Assembly (NCBI GenBank): GCA_946548895.1
Contig: CAMNQF010000013.1
Coordinates: 1-64,000, forward strand
Direction: 5' to 3'
Source: an uncultured bacterium
GTDB taxonomy: Bacteria; Bacillota; Clostridia; Oscillospirales; Oscillospiraceae
Length of the DNA stretch: 64,000 nucleotides
This document shows, piece by piece, positions 16,567 to 25,649 of this stretch (position 1 is its first letter; each line of letters starts with the position of its first letter). Position numbers and translations under genes: made by a program. Below the pieces are notes generated by a model that saw only the letters and a program-made list of their open reading frames with translations, was not told the origin of the DNA and did not search any database.

Positions 16567-17391
16567 ATGGCGAAACGGATCATTGTGGCCTGTGTTTTTG
16601 TGCCCATCATGCTTTGGATTATGCTGGTGCCGCCGCCGCTGGCGTGGACGGCTCTGGTATGTTTCATCTCGGCCATGGCCGCTTTCGAGCTGATACGGGC
16701 GGTGGGGGAGGGAAAGATCACCCTGCCCATGCGGGTAGTGACCATCGCGTCCGCCGCGCTGCTGCCCTTCGGGAGCTGGGCGGGGCTGGGTATGTCCTAC
16801 GTGAACCTGCTGGCCTTTTGGATGACGGCGGTGTGTTTCTGGTGCGCGATTCGGGCCTACGATGAGGATGGGGTCAAAATCGGCTTTTTTCACGTGCTGG
16901 CGGCACTGTTTGCGGGGATTATCATTCCGCTGGCCCTGTCCGCCCTGGTGGAGCTGCGCCGGATGGACCACGGAAAATATTTGGTGCTGCTGGCGGTGCT
17001 GCTCACCTTTGCCACCGACGCGGGGGCGTATTTTGCAGGAGTGCTGCTGGGAAAGCATAAGGGCATCACCAAGGTCAGTCCCAACAAAAGCGTGGAGGGG
17101 TACATCGGCGGCTTTATTTCCGGGGTTGTGTTTGCCGTGCTCTATGGCATTGTGGCCAGCAAAATTGCCGGCGACGGCGTGAACCTGCTGCCGCTGGCCC
17201 TGTGCGGGCTGTTTGGGGCTCTGGCCACCGAGGTGGGGGATTTGGCCTTTTCCTTCATCAAAAGGCAGTACGGCGTGAAGGATTACGGCCACCTTTTGCC
17301 CGGCCATGGCGGAATGCTGGACCGCTTTGACAGCATGATGTTCTGCGGGCCGGTGGTGCTGTTCATTGTCCAGTGCCTGCCGGTGTTTTAA
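16567..17391 (+). CDS. cdsA: Phosphatidate cytidylyltransferase
   Basis: Integral membrane enzyme making CDP-diacylglycerol from phosphatidate and CTP. 274 residues, about eight hydrophobic segments, ending with the family signature: TFATDAGAYFAGVLLGKHKG, KVSPNKSVEGYIGG, EVGDLAFSFIKRQYGVKDYG, LLPGHGGMLDRFDSMMF. ATG 16567 follows GGAGG with 9 nt spacing, just after the uppS stop. Normal in length and place within the uppS-cdsA-dxr-rseP-ispG block. Confidence 0.96.
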   Translation: MAKRIIVACVFVPIMLWIMLVPPPLAWTALVCFISAMAAFELIRAVGEGKITLPMRVVTIASAALLPFGSWAGLGMSYVNLLAFWMTAVCFWCAIRAYDEDGVKIGFFHVLAALFAGIIIPLALSALVELRRMDHGKYLVLLAVLLTFATDAGAYFAGVLLGKHKGITKVSPNKSVEGYIGGFISGVVFAVLYGIVASKIAGDGVNLLPLALCGLFGALATEVGDLAFSFIKRQYGVKDYGHLLPGHGGMLDRFDSMMFCGPVVLFIVQCLPVF

Positions 17392-17401
17392 GGAGCGAAC
17401 C

Positions 17402-18550
17402 ATGAAGAGAACGCTTTCTATTTTAGGGTCCAGCGGATCCATTGGCCGGCAGACGCTGAAGGTGGCGGAGGCCTGCGGCCATGAGGTCGCCGCCATCACG
17501 GTGAACCGCAGCGCGGAGCTGGCGGAGGAGCAGGCGCGGCGGTTCAACCCCCGGCTGGCGGTGGCGGTGGACGAGGCCGCCGCCGCCGATCTGCGGGTGC
17601 GCCTGTCGGACACCGGGGTTAAGGTGCTGTCCGGGCAGGAGGGGCTGCTGGAGGCGGCGTCTCTGCCCGAAGCGGATACGGTGGTAACGGCCATCGTGGG
17701 CGTGGCGGGCCTCCGGCCCACGCTGGCCGCCATCGACGGCGGCAAACGCATCGCCTTGGCCAACAAGGAGACCCTGGTATGCGCCGGAGAGCTGGTGATG
17801 GAAAGGGCCCGTGAAAAATGTGCGGAGATCGTTCCGGTGGATTCGGAGCACTCCGCCATTTTCCAGTGCCTCCAGGGGTGTAAAAACAGGGGGGAGGTCC
17901 GGCGGCTTATCATCACCGCCTCCGGCGGGCCCTTCTTTGGCAAGAGCCGCGAGGAGCTTTCCCTTGCCACCAGGGAGCAGGCCCTGAAGCATCCCAATTG
18001 GGCCATGGGCGCAAAAATAACCATCGACTCGGCTACCCTGATGAACAAGGGGCTGGAGTTTATCGAGGCTATGCGGCTGTACGCGATGCCGCCTGAGCGC
18101 ATCCAGATTGTGGTGCACCGGGAGAGCATCGTCCACTCCCTGGTGGAGTTTGAGGACGGGGCCATTCTGGCCCAGCTGGGCAGCGCGGATATGTGCCTGC
18201 CCATCCAGTACGCCCTGACCTGGCCGGAGCGGACCCCTGGCCCCGCCAAGCCCTTGGACCTGCTGTCCTGCCCGCCGCTCACGTTCCAGAGACCTGACCC
18301 TGACACCTTCCGCTGCCTGGGGCTGGCGCTGGAGTGCGCGGAGCAGGGGGGCACGTCCACCGCTGTTTTGAATGGCGCAAACGAGGCGGCGGTAGCCCTG
18401 TTTTTGGAGGATCGGATCTCCTTTCTGGACATTCCCCGGCTGGTGGAACGGGCGTTGGAACGAATTCCATCTCAGGAAGCGCCGGGGCTGGACGCAATCT
18501 TGGATGCCGACCGCGCCGCCCGCCAGGCGGTGTATGAATCTGCGAGGTGA
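17402..18550 (+). CDS. dxr: 1-Deoxy-D-xylulose-5-phosphate reductoisomerase
   Basis: Second step of the MEP isoprenoid pathway: DXP to MEP with NADPH. 382 residues. Seen: ILGSSGSIGRQTL (Rossmann NADPH loop), ALANKETLVCAGELV, VDSEHSAIFQCLQG (metal-binding Asp/Glu), ITASGGPF (flexible lid), LKHPNWAMGAKITIDSATL, MNKGLEFIEA and GGTSTAVLNGANEAAV. The MKRTLSILG start at 17402 follows AAGGAGC. It supplies precursors for uppS upstream; ispG, two genes on, is a later step of the same pathway. Confidence 0.97.
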   Translation: MKRTLSILGSSGSIGRQTLKVAEACGHEVAAITVNRSAELAEEQARRFNPRLAVAVDEAAAADLRVRLSDTGVKVLSGQEGLLEAASLPEADTVVTAIVGVAGLRPTLAAIDGGKRIALANKETLVCAGELVMERAREKCAEIVPVDSEHSAIFQCLQGCKNRGEVRRLIITASGGPFFGKSREELSLATREQALKHPNWAMGAKITIDSATLMNKGLEFIEAMRLYAMPPERIQIVVHRESIVHSLVEFEDGAILAQLGSADMCLPIQYALTWPERTPGPAKPLDLLSCPPLTFQRPDPDTFRCLGLALECAEQGGTSTAVLNGANEAAVALFLEDRISFLDIPRLVERALERIPSQEAPGLDAILDADRAARQAVYESAR

Positions 18551-18556
18551 CACATT

Positions 18557-19654
18557 TTGGCGAGATTCCTGTATATCCTGCTGGCCATTCTGCTGTTTGG
18601 TGTGCTCATTGCCATCCACGAGTTCGGCCACTTCATCACCGCCAAGCTGTTGGGGGTGAAGGTAAACGAGTTTTCCATCGGCATGGGTCCCGCCGTCTGG
18701 CAGAGCCGCAAAAAGCTCGATGAGCCGTGGGACCATGAAGAGAAAACCCTTTACAGCCTGCGGCTGTTCCCAATTGGCGGCTATTGCGCCATGGAAGGGG
18801 AGGACGAGGATACCGGCGACCCCAGGGCCTTTTCCCGCCAGGCGGGGTGGAAGAAAGTGATTATTCTATGTGCCGGGTCGTTTATGAACTTCGTGCTGGG
18901 CCTGGTCATGACAGTGGCGCTGTTTTTGGGCATCTCTCAGGCCCGGGTGCCGGTGATTACCCAATTTGCCGGCGGCTTCCAGCATCAGGGGGCAGACGGG
19001 CTCATGGTGGGTGACCGCATCGTGGAGGTGGACGGCCACGGTATCTGGCTGTACGCCGATGTGCAGACCTATCTGTCCCGCAACGACGGGCAGGGCGTAG
19101 ACCTGGTGGTGGAGCGGGATGGCAAGCGGATTACCTTGTCAGACTTCCCCATGGGCCGTTATGACTATGAATTTGAGGGTGGGAAATATCACGGCTTCGG
19201 ACTGATTTTCGGCCAGGTGGAGGAGCTGTCCATCCCGGAGCGGATTGGCCAGGGGTTTGCCCAGACCATCGATTTTGTGCGCGTTGTGTGGATGAGCCTG
19301 GGGGACCTGATTACCGGGAAAGTGGCCGTTTCGGAGGTATCGGGGGTCATCGGCGTGGTGGATGTGGTGTCCGAGGTGGGCGCCGGGTCGGAGACCGTGG
19401 CGCTGGGCATCCAAAATGTGTTCTATTTTATGGCTCTGATTGCCGTAAACCTGGCGGTGATGAACCTGCTGCCCATCCCGGCTTTGGACGGCGGGAGGAT
19501 CTTTTTTGTCCTGCTGAACGGCATCATCTATGGGGTGAGCCGCCGGCGCATCCCGGAGAAGTACGAGGGATACGTCCACGCCGGGGCGTTTGTGGTGCTG
19601 CTGGCGTTGATGGCGGTGGTGGCCCTTCACGATGTGTGGAATATTTTCGCTTAG
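18557..19654 (+). CDS. rseP: RseP/RasP-type intramembrane metalloprotease (M50B)
   Basis: Site-2 protease cleaving membrane-bound anti-sigma factors and signal-peptide remnants. 365 residues. Zinc-binding HEFGH lies in the first membrane segment near residue 22, a PDZ-like domain occupies the middle (GDRIVEVDGHGIWLY), and the third ligand is in LLPIPALDGGR near residue 310. The start is a TTG at 18557, 7-8 nt after GAGGTG; no in-frame ATG would keep the HEFGH segment. It lies between dxr and ispG, the usual Firmicutes position. Confidence 0.95.
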   Translation: MARFLYILLAILLFGVLIAIHEFGHFITAKLLGVKVNEFSIGMGPAVWQSRKKLDEPWDHEEKTLYSLRLFPIGGYCAMEGEDEDTGDPRAFSRQAGWKKVIILCAGSFMNFVLGLVMTVALFLGISQARVPVITQFAGGFQHQGADGLMVGDRIVEVDGHGIWLYADVQTYLSRNDGQGVDLVVERDGKRITLSDFPMGRYDYEFEGGKYHGFGLIFGQVEELSIPERIGQGFAQTIDFVRVVWMSLGDLITGKVAVSEVSGVIGVVDVVSEVGAGSETVALGIQNVFYFMALIAVNLAVMNLLPIPALDGGRIFFVLLNGIIYGVSRRRIPEKYEGYVHAGAFVVLLALMAVVALHDVWNIFA

Positions 19655-19667
19655 GCAGGTGGTTGTA

Positions 19668-20705
19668 ATGAGTAGGCAGATCAATGTGGGAGGCGTCCCC
19701 ATCGGTGGGGGCGCCCCCGTTTCCATCCAGTCCATGACCAACACGCCCACCCAAGACGTGGAAATGACGCTGTCCCAAATCCGGGCGCTGGCGGCGGCGG
19801 GGTGCGGCATTGTCCGGGTGGCGGTGCCCGATATGGCGGCAGCCAAGGCCATTGGGGCGCTGAAAGCGGGCAGCCAGGTGCCGCTGGTGGCGGATATCCA
19901 CTTTGACTACCGCCTGGCCCTGGAGGCGGCGGAACAGGGGATCGACAAAATTCGGATTAACCCGGGCAACATCGGTGCCCCAGAGCGGGTGGAGGCGGTG
20001 GCAAAAGCCTGCAAGGAACGGGGGATTCCCATCCGTGTGGGGGTGAACGGCGGGTCGCTGGAGAAGGACTTGCTGGCCAGGTACGGCGGTCCAACCCCGA
20101 AAGCCATGGTGGAAAGCGCCCTGGGCCATATCAGGCTGCTGGAGCGGTACGGCTTTGAGGATATCTGCGTGTCGCTGAAGGCGTCCTCCGTGCCTGTAAC
20201 CATGAGGGCGTACCAACTGATGGCGGAGCGGTATGACTACCCCCTGCACCTGGGCGTCACCGAGGCGGGCACCCGGGAGATCGGCGAGCTGAAGGCGGCG
20301 GCGGGCATTGGCGGGCTGCTGGCCCTGGGCATCGGGGACACCTTGCGGGTGAGCCTCACCGTCGACCCGGTGGAGGAGGTCTATGCCGCCCGCCGGATTT
20401 TGAAGGCCGTCGGCCTGCGGCGGGAGGGCCCGGAGCTCATCGCCTGCCCCACCTGCGGGCGGACCCAGATCAACCTGATCCCCATGGCTCGGCAGGTGGA
20501 AGACCTCTTGAGGGGCGTGGACAAGCCCATCACCGTGGCGGTGATGGGGTGCGTGGTCAACGGTCCCGGCGAGGCCCGCCACGCCGACGTGGGGCTGGCA
20601 GGCGGCAAGGGCGAGGGCGTGCTGTTCAGGCGCGGGGAAATTGTTGCCAAGGTACCCGAGGAGCAACTGGTGCCGGGGTTGATGAAGCTGATTGAAGAGC
20701 TGTGA
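19668..20705 (+). CDS. ispG: 4-Hydroxy-3-methylbut-2-enyl diphosphate synthase
   Basis: Iron-sulfur enzyme converting MEcPP to HMBPP, the penultimate MEP-pathway step. 345 residues. Seen: PVSIQSMTNTPTQD at the N-terminus, VADIHFDYRLAL, KIRINPGNIG, and cluster ligands in CPTCGRTQINL and CVVNGPGEARHADVG. MSRQ at 19668 is preferred to an in-frame ATG at 19632, which would overlap rseP by 23 nt and lacks a ribosome site. The last MEP step, ispH, is not in the window. Confidence 0.97.
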   Translation: MSRQINVGGVPIGGGAPVSIQSMTNTPTQDVEMTLSQIRALAAAGCGIVRVAVPDMAAAKAIGALKAGSQVPLVADIHFDYRLALEAAEQGIDKIRINPGNIGAPERVEAVAKACKERGIPIRVGVNGGSLEKDLLARYGGPTPKAMVESALGHIRLLERYGFEDICVSLKASSVPVTMRAYQLMAERYDYPLHLGVTEAGTREIGELKAAAGIGGLLALGIGDTLRVSLTVDPVEEVYAARRILKAVGLRREGPELIACPTCGRTQINLIPMARQVEDLLRGVDKPITVAVMGCVVNGPGEARHADVGLAGGKGEGVLFRRGEIVAKVPEEQLVPGLMKLIEEL

Positions 20706-20716
20706 AGGAAAAAGAC

Positions 20717-21268
20717 ATGACACACATTGGAACGCAATACATAGAGACAGACCGGCTGATCTTGCGCCGGTTCGAGATGTCGGACGCCCCCGCTATGTTT
20801 GACAACTGGGCGTCGGATGATGAAGTGACGAAATACCTGACCTGGCCCACCCATGCCGGTGTGTCGGTGACGGAGCGCATTTTGGAGGAATGGGTGCCCC
20901 AGTATGAAAAACCCGACTGCTACCGCTGGGCCATTACCCTGAAGGAAAACGGCCCCCAACCCATTGGGAGTATTGACGTGTGCCACTGGCGTGAGGACGG
21001 GGCGGCTCCGGAGATCGGATATTGCATGGGCAGGCGCTGGTGGCATCAGGGGATTATGTCCGAGGCGCTGGGCGCGGTCATTGATTTCCTGTTTCATCAG
21101 GTGGGTGTCCGGCGGATCGTGGCCCGCCACGACGTAAACAACCCCCATTCCGGCGGCGTGATGCGCAAGTGCGGCATGAAATTCGAGGGCATCCGGGAGA
21201 AGGCGGGGCAAAACAACCAGGGGGTAGTTGACATGGCCTGCTATGCCATCGAAGCCAGTTACAGATAA
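20717..21268 (+). CDS. GNAT-family N-acetyltransferase (RimJ/RimL-like)
   Basis: A 183-residue acetyl-CoA-dependent acetyltransferase. The opening IETDRLILRRFEMSDAPAMF and AEIGYCMGRRWWHQGIMSEAL-like segment (EIGYCMGRRWWHQGIMSEAL with the acetyl-CoA loop) are typical of the group acting on ribosomal or other protein N-termini and small amines. ATG 20717 with AAGGA upstream is preferred to GTG 20702. It sits between ispG and polC, where Firmicutes often carry proS, so it looks like a local insertion. The substrate is not predictable. Confidence 0.88.
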   Translation: MTHIGTQYIETDRLILRRFEMSDAPAMFDNWASDDEVTKYLTWPTHAGVSVTERILEEWVPQYEKPDCYRWAITLKENGPQPIGSIDVCHWREDGAAPEIGYCMGRRWWHQGIMSEALGAVIDFLFHQVGVRRIVARHDVNNPHSGGVMRKCGMKFEGIREKAGQNNQGVVDMACYAIEASYR

Positions 21269-21283
21269 GGAGCGAAACGTGAT

Positions 21284-24200
21284 ATGCCGACCTTTCAACA
21301 GACTTTTGCCAACTGCCCCTTCCCGAAAGGGGTTTTGGCGGTTTTAGGGAATTATCCCGTCAAGGTGCGGGTAAACCGCGCCCAGCGGGCTATGGATGTC
21401 ATCGCCGCGGGGGCGTCGGTTTCCCAGGAAATCCTGGCCCAGGCGGCGGAGGCGCTGCGGGGAGCTTTCGGACTCAGCGCGGCCGTGGTGGAGGTGGACG
21501 TGCCCCCGTCCCCCTCGCCGGAGAAGAGCGCCCAGGAGGAAATGCCTCCCCAGTCCGGGGAGGACATCCAGGAGGCGCCTCCCCAGTCCGGGGAGGACAT
21601 CCAGGAGGCGCCTCCCCAGTCCGGGGAGGACATCCAGGAGGCGCCTCCCCAGTCCGGGGAGAGCATCCAGGAGGCGCCTCCCCAGCCTGGAGAGAGCGTC
21701 CAGGAGCCCCTCCCCAAGCCGGAACCGCCTCCCCCCATTACGGAGGCGGAACCGCCTGCCGCCCCGCCGGAGCCCCCGGCACCGCAAACGGAACCGGCCC
21801 AGGACCTGGAGGCGCAGATGAAAGCTATGCGGCGCAAGCTGCTGCACCCCAATGTGCCGGCATCCGGCGGTAAGAAGCCGCGCGTCAAGCAGATTTACGG
21901 TAAGATCACCGGCAAGAAAAAGCCCATTCCCTTGAACGAGCTGACTTTGGATATGGGCAGCGTCCTGGTAGAGGGCGAGGTGTTCAACATCGAACACCGG
22001 GAGCTGCCCCGGCGCAAGGCGTGGGTGGTGTGTTTCGATATCACCGATTTCACCAGTTCTATCCGGGTCACCCGGTTCATGGAAGGGGAGGAGGCCAAGC
22101 CCGTCATCAGCCAGCTGAAGAAGGGCCAGCGGCTCCAAGTGCAGGGACGGCTGAACTTGGGCCGGTTTGACAACAACGACCTGGTGTTGGAGCCCTATGG
22201 CATCAATGAGGTGCCCAAGCCGGAGGGACGGAAGGACACCGCGCCGGATAAACGGGTGGAGCTTCACTTACATACGAAAATGTCCACCATGGACGCCCTG
22301 TGCGACACTCAGGCGGTGGTGAAGCGGGCAATCGAGTGGGGGCATCCCGCCATTGCCATCACGGACCATGGGGTGGTTCAGTCCTTCCCCGACGCCTACA
22401 GCGCCTCTGGCCGGGGGGAGAAAATCAAAGTGCTGTACGGGGTGGAGGCCTACTATGTCAACGATGTGGATGAGCAGACGGCGGTCCACGGCCCGGGGGA
22501 TATGTCCCTGGATGAGGAATTTGTAGCGTTCGACCTGGAGACGACCGGCCTGGACGCCCGCACCGACGCCATCATTGAGATCGGAGCTGTGCGGGTCCGG
22601 GACGGGAAAGTGGTGGACAAGTTTGCCTCATTTGCCCAGCCGGGGCGGCCTCTCAGCGCCAAAACCGTGTCCCTCACGGGTATCACGGACGAAATGCTGA
22701 AGGGCGCGCCCTCCCCCGAGGAGGCGGTGGATGCCTTCCTGGACTGGACGGAAGGCCTGCCCCTGTGCGCCCATAACGCCGCCTTTGATACCGGCTTTCT
22801 CCGGGAGTACTGCGCCCGCTCGGGCCGGAAATTTGACCCGCTGTACTTCGATACTCTGATTTTGGCCCAATACCTGTGCCCCAAATTGCCCAACCACAAG
22901 CTGGACACGGTGGCCAGCGCCCTGGCGCTGCCCCCCTTTCAGCACCACCGGGCCTACGACGACGCGGAGACCTGCGGGCTGATCCTGGCGGCGCTGGTCC
23001 CTATGCTTCGGGAGCGGGGTGTCAGCCGGGCTGCCCAGGTCAACCGGGCGCTGGAGGGCAAAAAGCGGGGCGGACGGGGCAGGCGGAACCCGTACCACCT
23101 CATCCTTCTGGCTAAAAATCAGACTGGCCTCCGCAACCTCTACAAGCTGGTGACCAAATCGCACTTGGAACACTTCAACCGCTTTCCCATTATGCCAAAA
23201 TCCCTGGTGGATGAGAACCGGGAGGGGCTGATCGTCGGCTCCGCCTGTGAGGCGGGGGAGCTGTTTCGGGCTGTGGTGGCGGGCCGGGAGGACCGGGAGC
23301 TGGAGCGCATCGCCGCCTGGTACGACTATTTGGAGATCCAGCCCCTGTCCAACAACGCTTATATGCTCCGCCCGGACAAGGAGGGCAAGGCCATCGCCCG
23401 GGATTTAGAGGATCTGCGGGCGTTCAACCGCCGGGTTGTGGCTCTGGGGGAGCGGATGGGCAAGCCGGTGTGCGCCACCGGGGACGTCCACTTTATGGAG
23501 CCTACGGACGAAATTTACCGCCATGTGCTGCTGGCCGCCAAGGAATTTGAGGACGCGGACAGCCCCAATCCCCTGTACTTCCGCACCACGGACGAGATGC
23601 TGGAGGAGTTCTCCTATCTCGGCGCGGAAAAGGCCCGCCAGGTGGTGGTGGACAATCCGAACCTCATTGCCAGCTGGTGCGAAAATGTGCGGCCCCTGCC
23701 CGACGGGCTGTTTGCCCCCAAGCTGGAGAATTCCGACGGGGAGCTGAAGGAGCTGGTATGGGGTAAGGCACGCCGCCTTTACGGGGACGAGCCCCCCCAG
23801 ATTGTGGTGGACCGCATCAACGCGGAGCTGGTGGACATCATCCGCTGCAAATACGACGTGATCTATATGTCCGCCCAGAAGCTGGTGCAGAATTCCCTGG
23901 AGCACGGATATCTGGTGGGCTCCCGGGGGTCGGTGGGGTCGTCGCTGGTGGCTTTCATGTCGGGAATCACCGAGGTGAACTCCCTGCCAGCCCACTACCG
24001 CTGCCCCAACTGCAAGCACGCCGACTTCGATTACGCCCAGGACCCCGCCCACCCCTACGGCTGCGGGGCGGATATGCCGGACATGAAGTGCCCCATATGC
24101 GGCGCGGACTATGAGAAGGACGGCTTCAACATCCCCTTTGAGACATTTTTGGGCTTCGGCGGGGACAAGGTGCCGGACATCGACCTGAACTTCTCCGGCG

Positions 24201-25636
24201 AGTACCAGTCCAGCGCCCATAAATACACCTTTGAGCTGTTCGGAAAAGATCATGTGTTCCGGGCGGGCACCATCGGCACGGTGGCGGAGAAAACCGCCAT
24301 CGGCTACGCGAAAAAATACCTGGAACTGGTGGGCAGGCCGGACGTGCCCTTTGCCGAGGTGCTGCGGCTGGCCAAGGGCTGCGACGGGGTGAAGCGCACC
24401 ACCGGGCAGCATCCGGGCGGCATGGTGGTTATCCCCCAGGATAAGGAAATCTACGATTTCTGCCCCGCCCAGCACCCGGCGGACGACAAAGACTCGGATA
24501 TCATTACCACCCATTTTGACTACCATAAAATGGAGTCCAACCTGCTGAAGCTGGATATGCTGGGCCACGACGACCCGTCCATGATCCGAATGCTGGAGGA
24601 CCTGACGAAGGTGGAAGCCCAGAAAATCCCCCTGGACGACCCGGACACCATGAGCCTGTTCACGAGCTCGGAGAAGCTGGGCTATACCGACGACCCCATC
24701 CTGGGCCCCACGGGGGCGGTGGCGGTGCCGGAGTTCAACACCAACTTCACCCGGGGGGTGCTGGAGGAGACGCAGCCCACCCAGTTCGACACCCTTCTGC
24801 GCATTTCCGGCTTTACCCACGGAAACGACGTGTGGGTGGGCAACGCCCGGGACCTCATCCTGAGCGGAACGGCGAGCCCCCAGGAATGCGTGGGCTGCCG
24901 CGATGATATCATGATTTACCTGATTTCCAAGGGGATTGACGCCAAGACGGCGTTTACGATTATGGAATCGGTGCGGAAGGGCAAGGTGAAGAAGGGCGGC
25001 TTCCAGGATGGCTGGGTGGAGTCCATGAAGGAGCACGACGTGCCTGAATGGTATATTGACTCCCTGGCGAAAATCGCCTATCTGTTCCCCAAGGCCCACG
25101 CGGTGGCCTATGTGATGATGGCCTTCCGCATTGCCTGGTTCAAGGTCCACAAGCCGCTGGCGTTCTACGCCGCCTACTTCTCCATCCGGGCCAAGGCGTT
25201 CGACGAGAAGTATATGTGCCGGGGCATGGAAATGGTCAAACGGAAAATGGCGGAGATCAACGCCAAAAAGAACGCAAAGGAGAAGAAGGACCGCCCCTCT
25301 GCGGTGGAGGAGGATATGCTCACCACCCTGGAAGTGTGCTATGAGTTTTACCTCCGGGGGTTCAGCTTTGCCCGGATGGACATCTCGCGGTCCCATGCGG
25401 TGAATTTCCTGATAGACGAGGAAAAGCAGGCGCTGATCCCGCCCTTTACGTCGGTGGCGGGTTTGGGTGAGACGGTGGGCTGGGACATCATGGACAAGCG
25501 GCAGGGGAAGGACTTTTTGTCCATCGAGGAGTTCGCCCTGGCCTGTACTAAGGTGTCCTCCACCCATTTGGAGCAGCTCAAGGAGGCGGGGGCCTTCGGG
25601 GACCTGCCGGACAGCAGCCAATTCAGCTTGTTTTGA
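21284..25636 (+). CDS. polC: DNA polymerase III alpha subunit, PolC type
   Basis: Main replicative polymerase of low-GC-lineage Gram-positives, with built-in proofreading. 1450 residues, in order: N-terminal domain; Pro/Gly/Glu-rich linker with tandem 11-residue repeats near 88-142; OB-fold near 210-310; PHP domain beginning VELHLHTKMSTMDALCD near 325; DEDD exonuclease inserted in PHP (VAFDLETTGLDARTDAIIEIG near 414); polymerase core with a CPNCKH...CPICGADY zinc site near 907-945 and PDIDLNFSGEYQ with catalytic Asp near 966-968; helix-hairpin-helix tail. AAGGAGC precedes the ATG. The repeated linker is unusual; the rest is standard. Confidence 0.97.
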   Translation: MPTFQQTFANCPFPKGVLAVLGNYPVKVRVNRAQRAMDVIAAGASVSQEILAQAAEALRGAFGLSAAVVEVDVPPSPSPEKSAQEEMPPQSGEDIQEAPPQSGEDIQEAPPQSGEDIQEAPPQSGESIQEAPPQPGESVQEPLPKPEPPPPITEAEPPAAPPEPPAPQTEPAQDLEAQMKAMRRKLLHPNVPASGGKKPRVKQIYGKITGKKKPIPLNELTLDMGSVLVEGEVFNIEHRELPRRKAWVVCFDITDFTSSIRVTRFMEGEEAKPVISQLKKGQRLQVQGRLNLGRFDNNDLVLEPYGINEVPKPEGRKDTAPDKRVELHLHTKMSTMDALCDTQAVVKRAIEWGHPAIAITDHGVVQSFPDAYSASGRGEKIKVLYGVEAYYVNDVDEQTAVHGPGDMSLDEEFVAFDLETTGLDARTDAIIEIGAVRVRDGKVVDKFASFAQPGRPLSAKTVSLTGITDEMLKGAPSPEEAVDAFLDWTEGLPLCAHNAAFDTGFLREYCARSGRKFDPLYFDTLILAQYLCPKLPNHKLDTVASALALPPFQHHRAYDDAETCGLILAALVPMLRERGVSRAAQVNRALEGKKRGGRGRRNPYHLILLAKNQTGLRNLYKLVTKSHLEHFNRFPIMPKSLVDENREGLIVGSACEAGELFRAVVAGREDRELERIAAWYDYLEIQPLSNNAYMLRPDKEGKAIARDLEDLRAFNRRVVALGERMGKPVCATGDVHFMEPTDEIYRHVLLAAKEFEDADSPNPLYFRTTDEMLEEFSYLGAEKARQVVVDNPNLIASWCENVRPLPDGLFAPKLENSDGELKELVWGKARRLYGDEPPQIVVDRINAELVDIIRCKYDVIYMSAQKLVQNSLEHGYLVGSRGSVGSSLVAFMSGITEVNSLPAHYRCPNCKHADFDYAQDPAHPYGCGADMPDMKCPICGADYEKDGFNIPFETFLGFGGDKVPDIDLNFSGEYQSSAHKYTFELFGKDHVFRAGTIGTVAEKTAIGYAKKYLELVGRPDVPFAEVLRLAKGCDGVKRTTGQHPGGMVVIPQDKEIYDFCPAQHPADDKDSDIITTHFDYHKMESNLLKLDMLGHDDPSMIRMLEDLTKVEAQKIPLDDPDTMSLFTSSEKLGYTDDPILGPTGAVAVPEFNTNFTRGVLEETQPTQFDTLLRISGFTHGNDVWVGNARDLILSGTASPQECVGCRDDIMIYLISKGIDAKTAFTIMESVRKGKVKKGGFQDGWVESMKEHDVPEWYIDSLAKIAYLFPKAHAVAYVMMAFRIAWFKVHKPLAFYAAYFSIRAKAFDEKYMCRGMEMVKRKMAEINAKKNAKEKKDRPSAVEEDMLTTLEVCYEFYLRGFSFARMDISRSHAVNFLIDEEKQALIPPFTSVAGLGETVGWDIMDKRQGKDFLSIEEFALACTKVSSTHLEQLKEAGAFGDLPDSSQFSLF
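21545..21709 (+). repeat. Five tandem 33-bp repeats inside polC
   Basis: Units begin at 21545, 21578, 21611, 21644 and 21677. The first three are identical, the fourth differs slightly and the fifth is diverged. Each encodes PPQSGEDIQEA or a variant, in frame, so copy-number change would not break the gene. Confidence 0.92.
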
Positions 25637-25649
25637 GGGAGGCGGGAAA

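Noticed and set aside
16528-18432. Minus-strand frame of 634 codons opposite cdsA and dxr
   Set aside because: High-GC third positions keep antisense frames open; its product is low-complexity His/Gln/Arg-rich and both plus-strand genes are unmistakable.
21545-21709. CRISPR-like array
   Set aside because: Units are contiguous with no spacers, in frame inside polC; a coding tandem repeat.
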